DNA of 64,000 nt from Streptomyces qinzhouensis (lineage in GTDB: Bacteria; Actinomycetota; Actinomycetes; Streptomycetales; Streptomycetaceae), in the NCBI RefSeq assembly GCF_007856155.1, contig NZ_CP042266.1, forward strand, positions 4,774,001 through 4,838,000. Direction: 5' to 3'. Made by a program: the position numbers and the translations under genes. Below are positions 25,800 through 34,764 of the stretch, piece by piece. Within the stretch, counting starts at the first letter, position 1, and every line of letters starts with the position of its first letter. Under the pieces are notes generated by a model. That model made no database searches, was not told the origin of the DNA, and saw nothing but the letters and a program-made list of their open reading frames with translations.

Positions 25800-25827
25800 C
25801 GTAACTCTTTCGAGTGACCATCGTTGG
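25800..25827 (+). promoter_or_regulatory. Sigma-BldN-type promoter of bldM
   Basis: CGTAAC (25800-25805), 16 bp, then CGTTGG (25822-25827). This closely resembles the BldN consensus CGTAAC-N16-CGTTGA, and bldM is a known direct BldN target. It lies about 130 bp upstream of the bldM ATG, leaving a leader with a good GGAGG site. Confidence 0.82.
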
Positions 25828-25959
25828 TAGGTCGGAGGCGGTTGAAGAACGAGCACTCGGGCGCATGTCCGAGAGCGTTCAACCGCACAGGTGACGATAC
25901 GTACCAGCCTGGAGGCTCAAGGTGACGCGCTTTAGCTGCGAGCGCCACGGAGGTCAGTC

Positions 25960-26571
25960 ATGACTTCCGTCCTCGTCTGCGACGACTCCCCGCTCGCCCG
26001 AGAGGCGCTCCGCCGCGCGGTGGCAACCGTGCCCGGCGTCGAGCGTGTGACGACCGCGGCCAACGGTGAGGAAGTCCTCCGCCGCTGGGGCGCGGACCGT
26101 TCGGACCTCATCCTGATGGATGTCCGGATGCCCGGTCTCGGCGGAGTCGAAACCGTCCGGCGGCTGCTCTCGGCCGATCCCGGTGCCCGGATCATCATGC
26201 TCACGGTCGCCGAGGACCTCGACGGTGTGGCCCTCGCGGTCGCCGCCGGCGCCCGCGGCTATCTGCACAAGGACGCCTCCCGCGCCGAGCTGCGCGCGAC
26301 CGTCACCCAGGCGCTGGCCGACCCGACCTGGCGGCTCGCCCCCCGGCGGCTGCGCTCGGCCGAGATGGGGGCCGCCCCCACCCTCACCGCGCGCGAGATC
26401 CAGGTGCTGGAAGGCATGAGCCACGGCCGGTCCAACGCCGAGATCGGCCGGGAGCTCTTCCTCTCGGAGGACACCGTCAAAACCCACGCCCGCCGGCTTT
26501 TCAAGAAGCTGGGCGCCTCGGACCGGGCGCACGCCGTCGCGCTCGGTTTCCGCTGGGGCCTGGTCCGCTGA
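25960..26571 (+). CDS. bldM: Developmental response regulator BldM
   Basis: 203 aa. The receiver domain has CDDSPLAREAL (acidic pocket), LILMDVRMPGLGG (phospho-acceptor-position Asp), MLTVAEDLDG and GYLHKDASRAEL (Lys). The C-terminal LuxR-type HTH is LTAREIQVLEGMSHGRSNAEIGRELFLSEDTVKTHARRLFKKLGASDRAHAVALGF. BldM controls aerial development alone or as a heterodimer with WhiI, and is reported to work without phosphorylation. Its position between a wbl gene and an ECF sigma factor is the conserved Streptomyces arrangement. GGAGG before ATG 25960. Confidence 0.96.
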   Translation: MTSVLVCDDSPLAREALRRAVATVPGVERVTTAANGEEVLRRWGADRSDLILMDVRMPGLGGVETVRRLLSADPGARIIMLTVAEDLDGVALAVAAGARGYLHKDASRAELRATVTQALADPTWRLAPRRLRSAEMGAAPTLTAREIQVLEGMSHGRSNAEIGRELFLSEDTVKTHARRLFKKLGASDRAHAVALGFRWGLVR

Positions 26572-26743
26572 GGCCGTGCCCTTCGCCGGGCACGGGTCCC
26601 TGAACGCATCGCGACCCCGCTCGCCGTACGGTGGTGGGCGGGGAGACGGAGCGCAGCGGGCGTCGGTTTCCCACGCGATGCCGCATCCTTGAGATGTGGA
26701 GTTCCTCGGGGAGTCGGTCGAGCGGAAGGGGAGGGCGACGGCA

Positions 26744-27409
26744 ATGAGTTCCGGCGTACCTGCTCATAACGCTTCGGTGCACAACATGGGACGCGGTGCC
26801 ACGGAAGAGCGGCCACCGAGGCACCATGGACCGATGCGTGATGACAGAAGCACGGTGATCGGTGCACTTGTCCATCGCGCCGTCGACGGCGACGAACGGG
26901 CCACGCACGACCTGCTCGCGCATGTCCACCCCCTCGCGCTGCGCTACTGCCGGACCCGGCTCAGCCGGCTTCCCGGTGATGCCCGTCACTTTGTGGAGGA
27001 CCTCGCGCAGGAGGTCTGCGTCGCGGTGCTGATGGCCCTGCCGAAGTACCGGGACACCGGTCGGCCCTTCGAGGCCTTCGTCTTCGCCATCGCCTCCCAC
27101 AAGGTCGCGGACCTCCAGCGGGCCGCCATGCGGCACCCCGGCTCGACGGCCGTGCCCTCCGACGAGATGCCGGAGCGCCCCGACGACTCCCTCGGCCCCG
27201 AGGAGCGCGCGCTGCTCAGCAGCGATGCCGAGTGGGCCAAGAAACTGCTGGCCAATCTGCCCGAGACCCAGCGCGAGCTCCTCGTGCTGCGGGTCGCCGT
27301 GGGGCTGACCGCCGAGGAGACCGGACAGATGCTGGGCATGTCGCCCGGTGCCGTCCGGGTCGCCCAGCACCGGGCGCTCAGCAGGCTGCGGGCCCTCGCC
27401 GAGCAGTGA
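26744..27409 (+). CDS. shbA: ECF sigma factor, probable ShbA
   Basis: 222 aa from ATG 26744, chosen for GGGAGG 9 nt upstream; ATG 26834 ([13 protein letters not shown]) is a plausible shorter start. Sigma-2: [64 protein letters not shown]. Sigma-4: [50 protein letters not shown]. Next to bldM and guaB, the conserved place of ShbA, which drives transcription of hrdB in S. griseus (from memory). The symbol rests on synteny plus family. Confidence 0.85.
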   Translation: MSSGVPAHNASVHNMGRGATEERPPRHHGPMRDDRSTVIGALVHRAVDGDERATHDLLAHVHPLALRYCRTRLSRLPGDARHFVEDLAQEVCVAVLMALPKYRDTGRPFEAFVFAIASHKVADLQRAAMRHPGSTAVPSDEMPERPDDSLGPEERALLSSDAEWAKKLLANLPETQRELLVLRVAVGLTAEETGQMLGMSPGAVRVAQHRALSRLRALAEQ

Positions 27410-27608
27410 CCCCGCTCTCCTCCGCACCCCCGCCCGGATCCCTGTTCGGATGCCGTGCGGAGGTGCGTACGGCATTGGTACGAGGCTCCCGGCCCGCCCC
27501 TACGCCGTTCTCGGGGCGCCGTCTATCCGTGCGTACGACATGTGGACCATCGCACAAAGCAGCCGGGTGATCTTGATCGTGGAATGAGACGGCGTCCCGG
27601 GCCGTTAG

Positions 27609-29153
<1,545 letters not shown>

Positions 29154-29187
29154 CCACCGCACACCGGCACCCGGTCTCCGTTGCCTC

Positions 29188-29263
29188 GTGACGGCGTGCG
29201 GGCCGTCACGCCCGTGGAGGGGCGGTACGGGGCGTTCCGAGGGAACGCCCGGGCCGCCCCTCC
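29188..29263 (+). terminator. Two consecutive hairpins after guaB
   Basis: First hairpin: GTGACGGC (29188-29195) with GCCGTCAC (29202-29209). Second: GGAGGGGCGG (29216-29225) with CCGCCCCTCC (29254-29263), containing an inner GGGCGTTCC/GGAACGCCC stem. No U tract. They separate guaB from guaB3, suggesting that the latter has its own promoter. Confidence 0.75.
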
Positions 29264-29318
29264 GTCATGCGTCGGGGATACTGGTGGGTGCTGACACAGA
29301 GGGAAAGGCCCAGACAAG

Positions 29319-30443
29319 GTGACTGAGATCGAGATCGGGCGCGGCAAGCGCGGACGGCGGGCGTACGCGTTCGATGACATCGCCGTCGTACCGAGCCGGC
29401 GCACGCGGGACCCGAAGGAGGTCTCGATCGCCTGGCAGATCGACGCCTACCGCTTCGAGTTGCCCTTCCTCGCGGCTCCCATGGACTCCGTGGTCTCCCC
29501 GCAGACCGCGATCCGCATCGGTGAGCTGGGTGGCCTCGGCGTACTGAACCTCGAAGGCCTCTGGACCCGGTACGAGGACCCGCAGCCGCTGCTCGACGAG
29601 ATCGCCGAGCTGCCCGAGGAGGCGGCGACCCGCCGTCTTCAGGAGATCTACGGCGCTCCCATCAAGGAGGAGCTGATCGGCCGGCGGATCAAGGAGGTGC
29701 GCGACTCGGGTGTGGTCACGGCCGCCGCGCTCTCCCCGCAGCGGACCGCGCAGTTCTCCAAGGCGGTCGTCGAGGCGGGTGTCGACCTCTTCGTCATCCG
29801 CGGCACCACGGTCTCCGCCGAGCATGTTTCGGGCGCGGCCGAGCCGCTGAACCTGAAGCAGTTCATCTACGAACTGGACGTTCCCGTCATTGTCGGCGGC
29901 TGCGCCACCTACACGGCGGCGCTGCATCTGATGCGGACCGGCGCGGCCGGTGTCCTCGTCGGTTTCGGCGGCGGCGCCGCCCACACCACGCGCAATGTCC
30001 TGGGCATTCAGGTGCCGATGGCGACGGCGGTGGCCGATGTCGCCGCGGCCCGCCGCGACTACATGGACGAGTCCGGTGGCCGGTATGTCCATGTCATCGC
30101 CGACGGCGGTGTGGGCTGGTCGGGCGATCTGCCGAAGGCGATCGCCTGCGGTGCGGACGCCGTGATGATCGGCTCCCCGCTGGCCCGGGCCACGGACGCG
30201 CCCGGCCGGGGCCGTCACTGGGGCATGGAGGCTGCGCACGAGGACGTACCGCGTGGGAAGCTCGTCGACCTCGGCATCGTCGGCACCACGGAGGAGGTCC
30301 TCAGCGGCCCCTCGCACACGCCGGACGGTTCGATGAACTTCTTCGGCGCGCTGCGCCGGGCGATGGCCACGACGGGCTACAGCGAGCTGAAGGAGTTCCA
30401 GCGCGTCGAGGTCACGATCGCGGACTCGCAGCACAAGCGCTGA
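29319..30443 (+). CDS. guaB3: GuaB3 family IMP dehydrogenase-related protein
   Basis: 374 aa, GTG start after AAGG. TIM-barrel of the IMPDH/GMPR family without CBS domains: GRKGRRAYAFDDIAVVPSRRTRD-like start, MDSVVSPQTAIRIGELGGLGVLNLEG, VIVGGCATYTAALHLMRTGAAGVLVGFGGGAAHTTRNVLGIQVPMATAVADVAAAR and ADGGVGWSGDLPKAIACGADAVMIGSPLA. Where IMPDH has GPGSICTTR, this protein has GGGAAHTTR, so the nucleophilic Cys is replaced by His. True IMPDH activity is therefore unlikely. The exact reaction in Streptomyces is unclear to me. Confidence 0.9.
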   Translation: MTEIEIGRGKRGRRAYAFDDIAVVPSRRTRDPKEVSIAWQIDAYRFELPFLAAPMDSVVSPQTAIRIGELGGLGVLNLEGLWTRYEDPQPLLDEIAELPEEAATRRLQEIYGAPIKEELIGRRIKEVRDSGVVTAAALSPQRTAQFSKAVVEAGVDLFVIRGTTVSAEHVSGAAEPLNLKQFIYELDVPVIVGGCATYTAALHLMRTGAAGVLVGFGGGAAHTTRNVLGIQVPMATAVADVAAARRDYMDESGGRYVHVIADGGVGWSGDLPKAIACGADAVMIGSPLARATDAPGRGRHWGMEAAHEDVPRGKLVDLGIVGTTEEVLSGPSHTPDGSMNFFGALRRAMATTGYSELKEFQRVEVTIADSQHKR

Positions 30444-30454
30444 ATTCCGAGCCT

Positions 30455-30498
30455 CACAGGGCCCGGCCCCCTTGTTTTCAGGGGGGCCGGGCCCTGTG
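30455..30498. terminator. Long terminator after guaB3
   Basis: A 17-bp stem: CACAGGGCCCGGCCCCC (30455-30471) pairs with the segment ending CCGGGCCCTGTG (30498), loop TTGTTTTCA. The strongest stem in this part of the window; it starts 11 bp after the guaB3 stop. Confidence 0.88.
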
Positions 30499-30534
30499 CG
30501 TATTTGGGGGCCGGACCCGTGGGGTCGGCGCGTG

Positions 30535-30709
30535 CGCCCTGGGAGTTCATGGGTTCACTGCTCACGAGGCGTCCGACCCCCGGGACCGGCGAGTGAGCCG
30601 AAGGGGCGCGCGGATTTCTGGAAGGAGAACGCGCGCAGGTCGCGAGGAACGAGCGACCGAGCACGATCGACTGAAGAAATCTGCTAAAGCGCCCCGGAGG
30701 CGAACCGAG
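30535..30709 (-). repeat. Dispersed 3'-UTR repeat, copy B (downstream of the sugar dehydrogenase gene)
   Basis: Core 30624-30709 on the minus strand, starting 9 nt after the TAA of the minus-strand dehydrogenase gene. It differs from copy A by one base in 86. The tail continues through CTTCGGCTCACTCGCCGGTC to a GTGAGCAGTGAACCCATGAA unit near 30545-30570, nearly the same as in copy C. It is thus oriented with the gene it follows, not with guaB3. Confidence 0.9.
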
Positions 30710-30718
30710 CCTTGAAAA

Positions 30719-31972
30719 TTACAGCCTGTGGGCGGCGCCTGCCGGGGTGGCGCCGCGGGTGTCCAGCAGGAGTTGTGCCTTCGCGGCCAGGCCTTGGAGG
30801 TCGTAGGTGTGGTGGTGCTGGAGGAGCACGGTGAGATCGGCGTCGGCGGTGGCTTCGTAGAGCGCGTCGGCCCGGGGGACGGGGTTGCCGTGGAGGTGCC
30901 ATTCGGGGATGTAGGGGTCGTGGTAGGTGACCGTCGCGCCCAGTTCTGTCAGCCGGTGGGCGATTTCGGTCGCCGGGCTGCCCTGGACGTCGGCGATATC
31001 GGGTTTGTAGGTGATGCCGAGCAGGAGTACCCGGGCGCCGCGGGCCGATTTTCCGTGTTCGTTGAGGAGGGCGGCGCAGCGTTTGGTCACATAGCCCGGC
31101 ATGCGGTTGTTGATTTCGCGGGCGAGGCCGGTCAGCCGTAGGCCGGGTCCGGGGTCGGTGCCGGGGGTGCGGCCGGGGGGCAGCAGGGTGCCGGGGTCCG
31201 GTGGGGTGCCGTGGCCGCCGAAGCCGGGTCCCGGGCGGAAGGCCAGGAAGCCGTAGGGCTTGGTTTCGGCGCAGCGGATGGCGTCCCACAGGTCGACGTC
31301 GAGGTCGTGGCAGAGGACTGCCATTTCGTTGACGAGGGCGGTGTTGACCAGGCGGAAGGTGGTTTCCAGCAGTTTTACGGTTTCGGCTTCGCGGGGGCCG
31401 CGGGCGCGGACGACCTTGTCGGTGAGGCGGCCGTAGAAGGCGGCGGCGGCTTCGGTGCAGGCGGGGGTGAGGCCGCCGATGACCTTGGGGGTGTTGGTGT
31501 AGTCGTGGGTACGGCTGCCGGGGTCCACCCGTCCGGGCGAGTAGGCCAGATGGAAATCGCGGCCGGCCCGCAGTCCCGAGCCCGTTTCGAGGAGGGGGCG
31601 CAGAAAGGTCTCGGTGGTGCCGGGGCGGACGGTGGATTCCAGCAGGACGGTGGTGTGGGGGCGGAGCCGGGCGGCGAGGGTGCGGGCGGCGTCGGCGAGG
31701 GCGGTGAGGTCGGGGTCGCCGCCGGGGTCGAGGGGGGTGGGGACGCAGAGGGCGGCGGTGCGGACTCGGCCGAGTTCGGTGGGGTCGGTGACGGTTCTGA
31801 AGCCGCCGGTGACCATGCGGCGTACGTCGGCGGGGGTGCGGCCGGCCGCGGGTTCGGCGAGCCGGCGGGGGTCGGGGTCGTAGCCGACGGTCCGGAAACC
31901 GGCGGCGACGGCGGCCTGGGCGAGTGGGAGGCCGTCGTGGCCGAGTCCGATGACGGCGAGATCTGCGGGCAT
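30719..31972 (-). CDS. UDP-glucose/UDP-ManNAc dehydrogenase family protein lacking the catalytic Cys
   Basis: 417 aa from ATG 31972. NAD domain LAVIGLGHDGLPLAQAAVAAGFRTVGYD; VPTPLDPGGDPDLTALADAARTLA; LLESTVRPGTTETFLRPLLE; YSPGRVDPG; VKLLETTFRLVNTALVNEMAVLC (conserved Lys and Asn); and the UDP-binding end VLLLGITYKPDIADVQGSPATEIAHRL. The active-site loop, normally GGHC(I/L)P(V/I)DP, reads GGHGTPPDP: a GGC Gly codon stands where TGC or TGT Cys is required. Oxidation to the uronic acid should fail unless another residue substitutes. The coding strand is rich in A- and C-ending codons. Divergent from glpD. Confidence 0.88.
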   Translation of the reverse strand: MPADLAVIGLGHDGLPLAQAAVAAGFRTVGYDPDPRRLAEPAAGRTPADVRRMVTGGFRTVTDPTELGRVRTAALCVPTPLDPGGDPDLTALADAARTLAARLRPHTTVLLESTVRPGTTETFLRPLLETGSGLRAGRDFHLAYSPGRVDPGSRTHDYTNTPKVIGGLTPACTEAAAAFYGRLTDKVVRARGPREAETVKLLETTFRLVNTALVNEMAVLCHDLDVDLWDAIRCAETKPYGFLAFRPGPGFGGHGTPPDPGTLLPPGRTPGTDPGPGLRLTGLAREINNRMPGYVTKRCAALLNEHGKSARGARVLLLGITYKPDIADVQGSPATEIAHRLTELGATVTYHDPYIPEWHLHGNPVPRADALYEATADADLTVLLQHHHTYDLQGLAAKAQLLLDTRGATPAGAAHRL

Positions 31973-32435
31973 GGTGTGGCCGTCCTTCCCGTAACCGGTG
32001 GGGGGTGTTCGCGCAAGCCGGGTGGGCGGAATGAGCGAGTGCAATGTCAGACTAGGCGTAAATATGACCGTTATGTCGGATTGTGTGGGTGTGGGATACG
32101 GAGTGTTATCCACAGGCGGTGGCTGAAGTCGCGGAGTGCGGACAGAATCGTGGTGTGAGTCCGGCCGGATCATGGAGCGACGCAGGCCGGGGCCGGGTGC
32201 GAACCCCGCCCCGGCCCGGCGCGACGGCGGCCGAAACAGCAGTGCGAGTCGGCCGGGGCGCGGTCCGGTCCCGGCCGGGTCGCCGGGCACGGCGCATGGG
32301 CGCGGTGTGCGCGGGCACGCGCACACAAGGGCCCCGCGCCGGTTCCGGAGCGGCGCCCGCCGGCGCCGCCCCGGGACACGACCCCAGGCGGGACAGAACC
32401 CCCGCGGGGCAGACGGGGGCGACGGGAGGCACGCA
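31973..32435. other. Divergent promoter region, dehydrogenase gene / glpD
   Basis: 463 bp without a supportable gene. The first ~130 bp are AT-richer (about 32040-32115) and include TTATCCACA (32106-32114), identical to the E. coli DnaA box but isolated. The remainder is GC-rich. GGGAGG at 32424-32429 serves the glpD GTG. No clear -35/-10 pair could be assigned with confidence for either gene. Confidence 0.5.
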
Positions 32436-34142
32436 GTGAAGACAGCGGCACTTGGACCCGAGGAGCGCACCCAGGCGCTCACCGCCATGGCGGAGCGGGA
32501 GCTGGACATCCTGGTCGTCGGCGCGGGTGTGGTCGGCGCCGGGACCGCCCTGGACGCGGTCACCAGAGGACTCTCCACCGGTCTCGTGGAAGCCCGTGAC
32601 TGGGCCTCCGGCACATCGAGCCGGTCCAGCAAACTCATCCACGGCGGACTGCGCTATCTGGAGATGCTCGATTTCGCGCTGGTCCGCGAGGCGCTGAAAG
32701 AACGCGGACTGCTGCTGGAGCGGCTCGCCCCGCATCTGGTCAAGCCGGTCCCCTTCCTCTACCCCCTCCAGCACAAAGCCTGGGAGCGGTTCTACGCAGG
32801 CGCCGGCGTCGCTCTGTACGACGCGATGTCGGTCTCCTCGGGCCACGGCAGAGGCCTGCCCGTCCACCGCCACCTCTCCCGACGGCACGCCCTCCGAGTG
32901 GCACCGTGCCTGCGGAAAGACGCCCTCGTCGGCGCCCTCCAGTACTACGACGCCCAGATGGACGACGCCCGCTTCGTCGCCACCCTGGTACGCACCGCCG
33001 CGACCTACGGCGCCAAAGTCGCCAGCCGGGCCCGAGTCATCGGCTTTCTCCGCGAAGGCGAACGAGTCGTCGGCGCCCGAGTCCAAGACGTCGAAGGCGG
33101 CGGAGAGTACGAGATCAGAGCCCGACAGATCGTCAACGCCACCGGAGTATGGACGGACGACACCCAGGCACTGATCGGGGAACGCGGCCAATTCCACGTC
33201 CGGGCCTCCAAAGGCATCCACCTCGTCGTCCCCAAAGACCGGATCCACTCCACGACCGGACTGATCCTCCGGACCGAGAAATCAGTACTGTTCGTCATCC
33301 CCTGGGGCCGCCACTGGATCGTCGGCACCACGGACACCGGCTGGGACCTCGACAAAGCCCACCCCGCCGCCTCCAGCGCCGATATCGACTACCTGCTGGA
33401 ACACGTGAACTCCGTACTGGCCGTCCCCCTCACCCGCGACGACGTCCAAGGCGTCTACGCCGGCCTGCGCCCACTGCTGGCCGGAGAGTCGGACGCCACC
33501 AGCAAACTCTCCCGAGAACACACAGTCGCCCATCCCGCGCCGGGCCTGGTCGTCGTAGCCGGCGGCAAATACACGACCTACCGCGTCATGGCGAAAGACG
33601 CCGTCGACGAAGCGGTCCACGGCCTCGACCAGCGAGTCGCCGCCTGCGTCACCGAAGAAACCCCCCTGGTCGGCGCCGAAGGCTACCCCGCCCTATGGAA
33701 CAAACGCGCCCGAATCGCCGCACACACCGGCCTTCACGTCGTCAGAGTCGAGCATCTGCTCAACCGTTACGGTTCACTGGCCGAAGAAGTCCTCGCCCTG
33801 ATCACCGAAGAACCCGGCCTCGGAGAACCACTGAGCGCCGCAGACGACTATCTCCGCGCCGAAATCGTCTACGCCGCCTCGCACGAGGGAGCCCGCCACC
33901 TCGACGACGTCCTCACCCGCCGGACCCGGATCTCCATCGAAACCTTCGACCGCGGGACCCGCAGCGCCCGCGAATGCGCGGAATTGATGGCACCCGTACT
34001 CGGCTGGGACGCCAAGCAGATCGAAAAGGAAGTCGAGCACTACGAGAAGCGCGTCGAAGCCGAACGGGAGTCGCAGCGCCAACCGGACGACCTCACGGCG
34101 GACGCGGCCCGCCTGGGCGCACCGGACATCGTGCCGCTCTAA
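32436..34142 (+). CDS. glpD: Aerobic glycerol-3-phosphate dehydrogenase
   Basis: FAD enzyme oxidising glycerol-3-phosphate to dihydroxyacetone phosphate at the membrane. 568 aa from GTG 32436 with GGGAGG upstream. FAD-binding ILVVGAGVVGAGTALDAVTRGLSTGLVEARDWASGTSSRSSKLIHGGLRYLE is diagnostic; also IVNATGVWTDD, WIVGTTDTGWD, VYAGLRPLLAG and VVVAGGKYTTYRVMAKDAVD. The C-terminal DAO_C region spans residues ~410-540. Codon choice is unusual: many A-ending codons (GGA, GAA, AAA, CGA) in the middle of the gene. Directly followed by repeat copy C. Confidence 0.95.
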   Translation: MKTAALGPEERTQALTAMAERELDILVVGAGVVGAGTALDAVTRGLSTGLVEARDWASGTSSRSSKLIHGGLRYLEMLDFALVREALKERGLLLERLAPHLVKPVPFLYPLQHKAWERFYAGAGVALYDAMSVSSGHGRGLPVHRHLSRRHALRVAPCLRKDALVGALQYYDAQMDDARFVATLVRTAATYGAKVASRARVIGFLREGERVVGARVQDVEGGGEYEIRARQIVNATGVWTDDTQALIGERGQFHVRASKGIHLVVPKDRIHSTTGLILRTEKSVLFVIPWGRHWIVGTTDTGWDLDKAHPAASSADIDYLLEHVNSVLAVPLTRDDVQGVYAGLRPLLAGESDATSKLSREHTVAHPAPGLVVVAGGKYTTYRVMAKDAVDEAVHGLDQRVAACVTEETPLVGAEGYPALWNKRARIAAHTGLHVVRVEHLLNRYGSLAEEVLALITEEPGLGEPLSAADDYLRAEIVYAASHEGARHLDDVLTRRTRISIETFDRGTRSARECAELMAPVLGWDAKQIEKEVEHYEKRVEAERESQRQPDDLTADAARLGAPDIVPL

Positions 34143-34148
34143 ATGGGG

Positions 34149-34345
34149 CTCGGTTCGCCTCCGGGGCGCTTTAGCGGATTTCTTCAGTCGATCGTGCTCG
34201 GTCGCTCGTTCCTCGCGACCTGCGCGCGTTCTCCTTCCAGAAGCCCCCTACGCCTTCGGCGTGGGGGGACCCCCAGCGCGCCCCTTCGGCTCACTCGCCG
34301 GTCCCGGGGGGCGGACGCCTTGTGAGCAGTGACCCATGAACTCCC
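34149..34345 (+). repeat. Dispersed 3'-UTR repeat, copy C (downstream of glpD)
   Basis: Core 34149-34234, 6 nt after the glpD stop, sense orientation; one base different from copy B. Relative to A and B it carries an insertion containing an 11-bp hairpin at 34244-34268 (arms starting CCCCCTACGCC). After the insertion the shared CTTCGGCTCACTCGCCGGTC segment resumes, ending in a GAGCAGTGACCC unit. Confidence 0.9.
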
Positions 34346-34490
34346 AGGGCGCACGCACCGGGACCAGGGGGGCGGGTCCTGGGTAGTGAACCGATCGCGC
34401 CTCCGGCGCACGCACCAATCTCAGGGGGGCAGGCGGTCCTGAGCAGTGAACCGTTTTCTCCTGGGGGGCGTGCACCGGATTCCGGTGGGG
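34321..34490 (+). repeat. Three degenerate 57-60-bp tandem units after glpD
   Basis: The motif (GAGC/GGGT)AGTGA(A)CC recurs at about 34324, 34381 and 34441, each followed about 20-30 bp later by GGCG(C/T)(A/G)CGCACC-like or GCGTGCACC sequence and a run of G. The same unit ends copies A (twice) and B. Spacing and sequence vary, so it is not a CRISPR array. The rest of the 622-bp gap (34143-34764) holds a GC-rich promoter region without a gene. Confidence 0.7.
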
Positions 34491-34764
34491 TGTGTCCGTT
34501 CCCTCGCTCTGTATCCGCTCGCGGCGGGCGCGAAGGCGGCCCGTCGCAAGCGGCCATGGCTCGTACGGGGTGGGGGCCCGGCTGGTTCCGTACTACCCTC
34601 GCCACCACCCTCGGGGAGCGCGGCGCGGTGAACCGGATCAGGAATTGACCCGGAAGCGGCGCCCCTCTTGGAGTGAGGGACAATGAATGCTCTGCCAGGG
34701 CGTGTTACCGCATCGCGCGGGAGCGACAGGCGCGGGCGAAGACCAGGGATCGCAGAGGGGACGC

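Noticed and set aside
32106..32114. TTATCCACA, a perfect E. coli-type DnaA box
   Set aside because: A single isolated box; no cluster, no dnaA/dnaN genes. Probably chance.
34321..34490. Possible CRISPR array in the tandem units after glpD
   Set aside because: Units vary in length and sequence, there are only three, and no constant repeat with unique spacers or cas genes is present.
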